This document shows positions 63,536 through 64,000 of a DNA stretch of 64,000 nucleotides, in pieces. Position 1 is the stretch's first letter, and each line of letters begins with the position of its first letter. Below the pieces are notes generated by a model. The model searched no databases and was not told the origin of the DNA. It worked only from the letters and a program-made list of their open reading frames with translations. The translations under genes and the position numbers were made by a program. The DNA comes from Blastococcus sp. HT6-30 (GTDB lineage Bacteria > Actinomycetota > Actinomycetes > Mycobacteriales > Geodermatophilaceae), in NCBI RefSeq assembly GCF_039729015.1, contig NZ_CP155792.1, positions 2,810,001-2,874,000 on the forward strand, written 5' to 3'.

Positions 63536-64000
63536 TCAGCCGCGGCCCAGGCCCAGAACGTGCCCGGCGACGTGCTGGAGGATCAGGTTGTTGGACACGG
63601 GGGCCACCAGGTAGAGCCTCGACTCGCGGAACTTGCGCTCGACGTCGTACTCGGCCGCCATGCCGTAGCCACCCAGGGTGGTCATCGCGGCGTTGCCAGC
63701 GGCCCATGCGGCCTCGGATGCCAATAGCTTCGCGACGTTGGCGTCCGTGCCGCCCGTCTCGCCCCCGTCGAACAGCTCGGCTGCCCGGTCGCGCACCAGC
63801 GACGCCGCCCGCATGTCCGCCCAGGCCCGTGCCAGGGGGAACGAGACGCCCTGGTTGTCGCCGATCGGCTTGCCGAACACGACCCGGTCACGGGCATACG
63901 CCGACGCCGTGTCGAGGAACCAGCGGGCATCGCCGATGCTCTCGCTGGCCAGCAGGATGCGCTCGGCGTTCATGCCGCTCAGGACGTGCCGGAAGCCCTG
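63536..64000 (-). CDS. Acyl-CoA dehydrogenase, 5' part outside window
   Basis: Only the C-terminal 154 residues are visible. The frame is open to the window edge (QGFRHVLSGMNAERILLASE) and contains ARDRVVFGKPIGDNQGVSFP, LGGYGMAAEYDVERKFRESR and a final NNLILQHVAGHVLGLGRG, all from the helical C-terminal domain that binds FAD and CoA. Its catalytic Glu cannot be judged with certainty here. Convergent with the lyase gene. Likely oxidises the acyl-CoA made by this cluster to the enoyl-CoA used by the MaoC hydratase. Confidence 0.9.
   Translation of the reverse strand, partial: QGFRHVLSGMNAERILLASESIGDARWFLDTASAYARDRVVFGKPIGDNQGVSFPLARAWADMRAASLVRDRAAELFDGGETGGTDANVAKLLASEAAWAAGNAAMTTLGGYGMAAEYDVERKFRESRLYLVAPVSNNLILQHVAGHVLGLGRG

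Noticed and set aside
1-64000. Mobile elements, prophage, integrase, att sites, rRNA operon
   Set aside because: No transposase, integrase, phage structural gene, terminal inverted repeat or rRNA sequence was recognised in any frame; only one tRNA is present and it is intact and unflanked by repeats.

Overview
The window is chromosomal DNA of very high G+C content from an actinobacterium. Many starts are GTG, genes are packed with 4-base start/stop overlaps, and the markers are actinobacterial: WhiB1, a SigR/SigH-RshA pair, PdtaS, the fused 2-oxoglutarate enzyme Kgd, nickel superoxide dismutase, ribosomal protein bL37 and a Rho with a huge disordered insert. Gene content and style suggest Geodermatophilaceae (Blastococcus/Modestobacter/Geodermatophilus type); that family call is inference. 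I found no prophage, insertion sequence, rRNA operon or CRISPR array.

Layout. (1) 1-10989, minus strand: a classic housekeeping run argS-lysA-hom-thrC-thrB, then rho, rpmE, prfA and prmC (cut by the window edge). It covers lysine/threonine synthesis, translation termination and transcription termination. (2) 11150-15272: membrane proteins DUF3105 and DUF305, a tRNA-Arg(CCG), a sodium-coupled methionine/alanine importer with its tiny subunit, and decayed hydrolase DNA. (3) 15273-19710: a fatty-acid/polyhydroxyalkanoate group (SDR, acyl-CoA ligase, a PhaE-like protein, class III PhaC, GNAT). (4) 19747-26971: a minus-strand run MFS-USP-class III adenylate cyclase-ABC-F, then an ABC exporter pair and an ankyrin protein. 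(5) 27102-37081: Kgd, small proteins, RtcB, a damaged PLP decarboxylase, malic enzyme and an RmlC-like epimerase. (6) 37067-43762: Ni-SOD with its maturation protease, a PP2C phosphatase, phosphatidylethanolamine synthesis (Psd, PssA), GNAT, HAD and a diacylglycerol-kinase-like enzyme. (7) 43829-49903: a stress-signalling block whiB1-pdtaS-biotin carrier-pseudo-biotin-carboxylase-bL37-rshA-sigR, with a CRP-like site at whiB1 and a SigR-type promoter in front of sigR. (8) 49943-64000: a catabolic island.

The island is the most interesting part. On the minus strand an FAD-linked 2-hydroxyacid dehydrogenase is followed by a TRAP transporter, a complete 2-oxoacid dehydrogenase complex (E1 alpha, E1 beta, E2, E3), a family III CoA-transferase and a GntR/FCD regulator. 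Divergently there are a MaoC hydratase and a CitE-like lyase, and convergently an acyl-CoA dehydrogenase that runs off the window. Read together, these could import a 2-hydroxy- or 2-oxo-dicarboxylate, oxidise it to an acyl-CoA, dehydrogenate and hydrate it, then split it by a retro-Claisen reaction. A 17-bp palindrome sits exactly between the -35 and -10 positions of the TRAP promoter and is the likely operator.

A second theme is gene starts. Several single genes carry a TANNNT box only 6-9 bases before the start codon, which suggests leaderless mRNAs. A few genes appear to use ATT or CTG starts or to be broken by one-base shifts.
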